DNA of 64,000 nucleotides from the NCBI GenBank assembly GCA_030706735.1, contig JAUZNZ010000001.1, positions 62,001 to 126,000 of the forward strand, given 5' to 3'. Numbering within the stretch: position 1 is the first letter of the stretch; each line of letters starts with the position of its first letter. Origin of the DNA: Bacteroidota bacterium. GTDB lineage: Bacteria; Bacteroidota; Bacteroidia; Chitinophagales; Chitinophagaceae. Below are positions 62,152 to 64,000 of this stretch, in pieces. The translations under genes and the position numbers were made by a program. The notes beneath the pieces are model-generated. The model was not told the DNA's origin. It ran no database searches and was given only the letters and a program-made list of their open reading frames with translations.

Positions 62152-62625
62152 ATGTTATGGCGAAAATTTAATGGCGACCCGATTGAATTGCCGATTGTTG
62201 AAGCCGTTGAAAACGCGATCAGGCGCGAAACCGAAAAGGGCTACCACCTGAAAGTCTGCATCGGCACCGATTCCCAGGTCAAAGGTCTTGAAACCGAATT
62301 TGCCACCGTTATCGTTTTTTTAAGGGAAGGACATGGCGGCTTTATGTTCATCCACAATGAGAAAACAAAGCACCAGTACAGCATCAAGGAGCGGATGCTG
62401 GTTGAAGTGGCAAAGAGCATCGAGATCGCATACGAGCTATGCAACCTGTTCAGCAAGTATGATGTGGACATGGAGGTGCATGCGGACATCAATACCAATC
62501 CTCATTTCAAGAGCAACGACGCACTGAAAGAGGCAATGGGTTATATCCTGGGAATGGGCTTCGCATTCAAGGCCAAACCGGAAGCCTTCGCAAGCAGCAG
62601 CTGTGCGAATAAGGTAGTGAATTAA
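62152..62625 (+). CDS. YkuK-like (DUF458) ribonuclease H-fold protein
   Basis: About 157 residues, starting at ATG 62152 (MLWRKFNGDPIELPIVEAV). The stretch KVCIGTDSQVKGLETEFATVIVFL and the later EVHADINTNPHFKSNDALKEAMGYILGMGFAFKAKPEAFASS match the DUF458/YkuK family, which has an RNase H-like fold with conserved acidic residues (TDSQ, HADI). Its activity has not been established. It may act on RNA. It is convergent with the ysxC gene, with hairpins between them. Confidence 0.8.
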   Translation: MLWRKFNGDPIELPIVEAVENAIRRETEKGYHLKVCIGTDSQVKGLETEFATVIVFLREGHGGFMFIHNEKTKHQYSIKERMLVEVAKSIEIAYELCNLFSKYDVDMEVHADINTNPHFKSNDALKEAMGYILGMGFAFKAKPEAFASSSCANKVVN

Positions 62626-62634
62626 CCGCCTAAG

Positions 62635-62687
62635 GGTCCGAAAGGTTTAGGGACCCGGGCAATCGGAGCCGTGGCTGACCACGGCTC
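62635..62687. terminator. Two hairpins between convergent genes
   Basis: GGGTCC pairs with GGACCC, and then GAGCCGTGG pairs perfectly with CCACGGCTC around CTGA (62666-62687). The second reaches the stop codon of ysxC. Both strands could use it as a terminator, though the following T-tract is weak. Confidence 0.5.
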
Positions 62688-63300
62688 AGGACTTCTTCTC
62701 CTCTTCAAATTCCACATTCATCTCCTGAATAAGTGCAAGGATCTTGTCCCGCCCTGTGCGCTTTACCGCACTGGTCACAAAATGCTGCGGCAGGAATTGC
62801 CAGGTTTCCCGCATCTTCGCCAGAAAAGCGCTCACGTTCTGATTTACGGTTCGCTGGTTCTCTTTATCGGATTTCGTAAAGACAAGGCAGAAGGGTATCT
62901 TCCATTTGCCCAGGCGGTCCACAAATTCGAGGTCGATCTTTTGAGGCGAGTGGCGGCTATCGATCAGCAGGAATACATTGACGAGGTTTTCGCGCTCTCG
63001 CAAGTAGTCGCCTATCATCTTCTCCATCTTTTTTCGTTCGGTCAGGGAAACCTTTGCAAAACCGTAACCCGGCAGATCAACAAGGTACCATGCCTCGTTG
63101 ATCAGGAAATGATTGATCAGCCGGGTCTTGCCGGGTGTTTCCGAGGTTTTGGCCAGTCTGGTACTGTTAACCAGCAGGTTGATCAGGGATGATTTACCCA
63201 CGTTGCTTCGACCAATAAACGCATATTCCGGTTTGTCGGGCGCAGGACACTGATGATGGTCCGGGCTGCTAATGATATATGCGGAAGAATGGATGTTCAT
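62686..63300 (-). CDS. engB: Ribosome biogenesis GTP-binding protein YsxC/YihA (EngB)
   Basis: A 204-residue GTPase needed for assembly of the large ribosomal subunit. G1 is FIGRSNVGKSSLINLLV near residue 32, G2 around SETPGKTRLINHF, G3 LVDLPGYGFA near 74, G4 LVFTKSDK near 138 and G5 TSAVKRTGRDKI near 173. No extra domain. The gene is divergent from ubiE, and its promoter lies in the short intergenic stretch. Confidence 0.95.
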   Translation of the reverse strand: MNIHSSAYIISSPDHHQCPAPDKPEYAFIGRSNVGKSSLINLLVNSTRLAKTSETPGKTRLINHFLINEAWYLVDLPGYGFAKVSLTERKKMEKMIGDYLRERENLVNVFLLIDSRHSPQKIDLEFVDRLGKWKIPFCLVFTKSDKENQRTVNQNVSAFLAKMRETWQFLPQHFVTSAVKRTGRDKILALIQEMNVEFEEEKKS

Positions 63301-63379
63301 GTCGATAATGCGCGGATCGCGCGACGGCTGCGAATTTACGCGTTATCCTTCTAAACCGCCGGCATATCTGATATAGGCG

Positions 63380-63387
63380 TAACTTTG
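63380..63387 (+). promoter_or_regulatory. -7 element of ubiE, very short leader
   Basis: TAACTTTG fits the consensus at all positions but lies only 6 bp before the ATG at 63394, so the transcript would be leaderless or nearly so. No good -33 element is present. Confidence 0.45.
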
Positions 63388-63393
63388 CCGCCC

Positions 63394-64000
63394 ATGACAG
63401 AATACCCGCACGATACGATCGTTCCTTTTTCGGATTCGGACAAAGGGAAGAAGGAGCAGGTCGCCGACATGTTCAACAAGATCGCATTCAGGTATGATCT
63501 GGTGAATAGCGCCCTGTCCGGGGGTATCGACCGGTATTGGCGAAGGAAGGCCATCCGCCAGCTGGCCCGGGCAACTCCGCATAATATCCTCGACGTGGCG
63601 ACAGGGACCGCGGAGATGGCAATCCTGACGGTAAGAACCCTGTCCCAACCGTCCAAGGCCTCCGGGGGGGGCGTTCTCCACACCAGAACTGGCCCGTGGG
63701 CCCAAATCACGGGAGTGGATATTTCAGAGGGAATGCTTGAGATCGGCAGGCAAAAGGTCGCCAGGCTCAATTTGGACAAGCAGATCACCCTGCAAACCGG
63801 GGATAGCGAGGCACTCCCCTTTCCGGATAATCAATTCGACGCGATCACGGTCGCCTTCGGTGTCCGTAACTTCGGGAACCTGGAGAAAGGGCTGACCGAA
63901 ATGTTGCGGGTGTTGCGGCCCGGCGGACGACTTGTGGTGCTCGAATTTTCAAGGCCGGCCTCGCCGGCTTTCAGACTACTTTATGAAGGCTATATGCGGC
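63394..64000 (+). CDS. ubiE: Demethylmenaquinone methyltransferase UbiE/MenG (cut by window end)
   Basis: C-methyltransferase for the last step of menaquinone synthesis. The first 202 residues are visible, open at base 64000; this frame is absent from the track because it runs off the edge. Family motifs: VADMFNKIAFRYDLVNSALSGGIDRYWRR, SAM site NILDVATGTAEMAI, ITGVDISEGMLEIGRQKV, FPDNQFDAITVAFGVRNF and PGGRLVVLEFSRP. Between motif I and the acidic loop there is an extra stretch (TLSQPSKASGGGVLHTRTG), encoded across a run of eight G, that most UbiE proteins lack. The reading frame remains open through it. Confidence 0.92.
   Translation, partial: MTEYPHDTIVPFSDSDKGKKEQVADMFNKIAFRYDLVNSALSGGIDRYWRRKAIRQLARATPHNILDVATGTAEMAILTVRTLSQPSKASGGGVLHTRTGPWAQITGVDISEGMLEIGRQKVARLNLDKQITLQTGDSEALPFPDNQFDAITVAFGVRNFGNLEKGLTEMLRVLRPGGRLVVLEFSRPASPAFRLLYEGYMR

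Noticed and set aside
63655-63675. Frameshift in ubiE at the G-run
   Set aside because: The frame stays open and the downstream family motifs are in the same frame as the upstream ones.

Overview
The window is chromosomal DNA from a member of the Bacteroidota, most like the Chitinophagaceae. Four things suggest this: promoters of the Bacteroidota type (TTG, about 19 bp, TAnnTTTG), a two-component sensor of the Reg_prop/Y_Y_Y/LytS type, an atpD-atpC pair carrying a short epsilon subunit, and an FtsZ with a long tail. No rRNA, tRNA, transposase, phage gene or CRISPR array was recognised. Most of the window is ordinary core genome in short operons.

Region 1 (1-9.2 kb) holds the start of an STN-domain surface gene and a partner secreted protein on the minus strand. 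On the plus strand follow an ABC-2 exporter (ATPase and permease), a large propeller sensor kinase with its overlapping LytTR response regulator, and a DUF1624-type membrane acyltransferase. A TIGR01777 epimerase converges on this last gene.

Region 2 (10.2-26.7 kb, minus strand) is a nearly complete division and cell wall (dcw) cluster. Its transcription order is mraZ, rsmH, ftsL, ftsI, murE, mraY, murD, ftsW, murG, murC, ftsQ, ftsA, ftsZ. It has a recognisable promoter with MraZ-type TGGGN repeats in front and a strong terminator behind. murF and ddl are absent from it.

Region 3 (26.9-44.7 kb) is housekeeping: a DUF3052 protein, queA, a lone histidine kinase, YqgE, two envelope proteins, atpC/atpD, a GNAT-like protein, an amidohydrolase, dnaX, a three-domain GH18/NodB/GT2 polysaccharide enzyme and the PDH E2 subunit. 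A 516-bp non-coding stretch at 35.3-35.8 kb carries a degenerate repeat of about 20 bp.

Region 4 (44.7-51.4 kb) is the most interesting. A short DnaE-type polymerase with a degenerate PHP site is coupled to a catalytically intact DinB polymerase. The pair is flanked by two paralogous small HTH-like proteins and followed by an unknown protein and an SRAP (YedK/HMCES-type) abasic-site protein. Near-identical palindromes built on TAAATAATTTA lie in the divergent promoter region and in front of the second small gene. This looks like a self-contained damage-response cassette with its own non-LexA regulators.

Region 5 (51.4-59.1 kb) begins with a 770-bp leader or ncRNA region, then an RhlE-like helicase. 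After it comes a compact biosynthetic set (UbiA prenyltransferase, type III polyketide synthase, methyltransferase, FAD oxidoreductase) followed at once by an outer-membrane protein gene.

Region 6 (59.1-64 kb) has a GbsR/MarR regulator whose promoter carries an 18-bp palindrome. The palindrome is repeated before the next operon (small membrane protein, second TIGR01777 epimerase, possibly truncated membrane protein, CoA-binding protein). The window closes with a YkuK-type protein, the ribosome-assembly GTPase YsxC and the start of ubiE.
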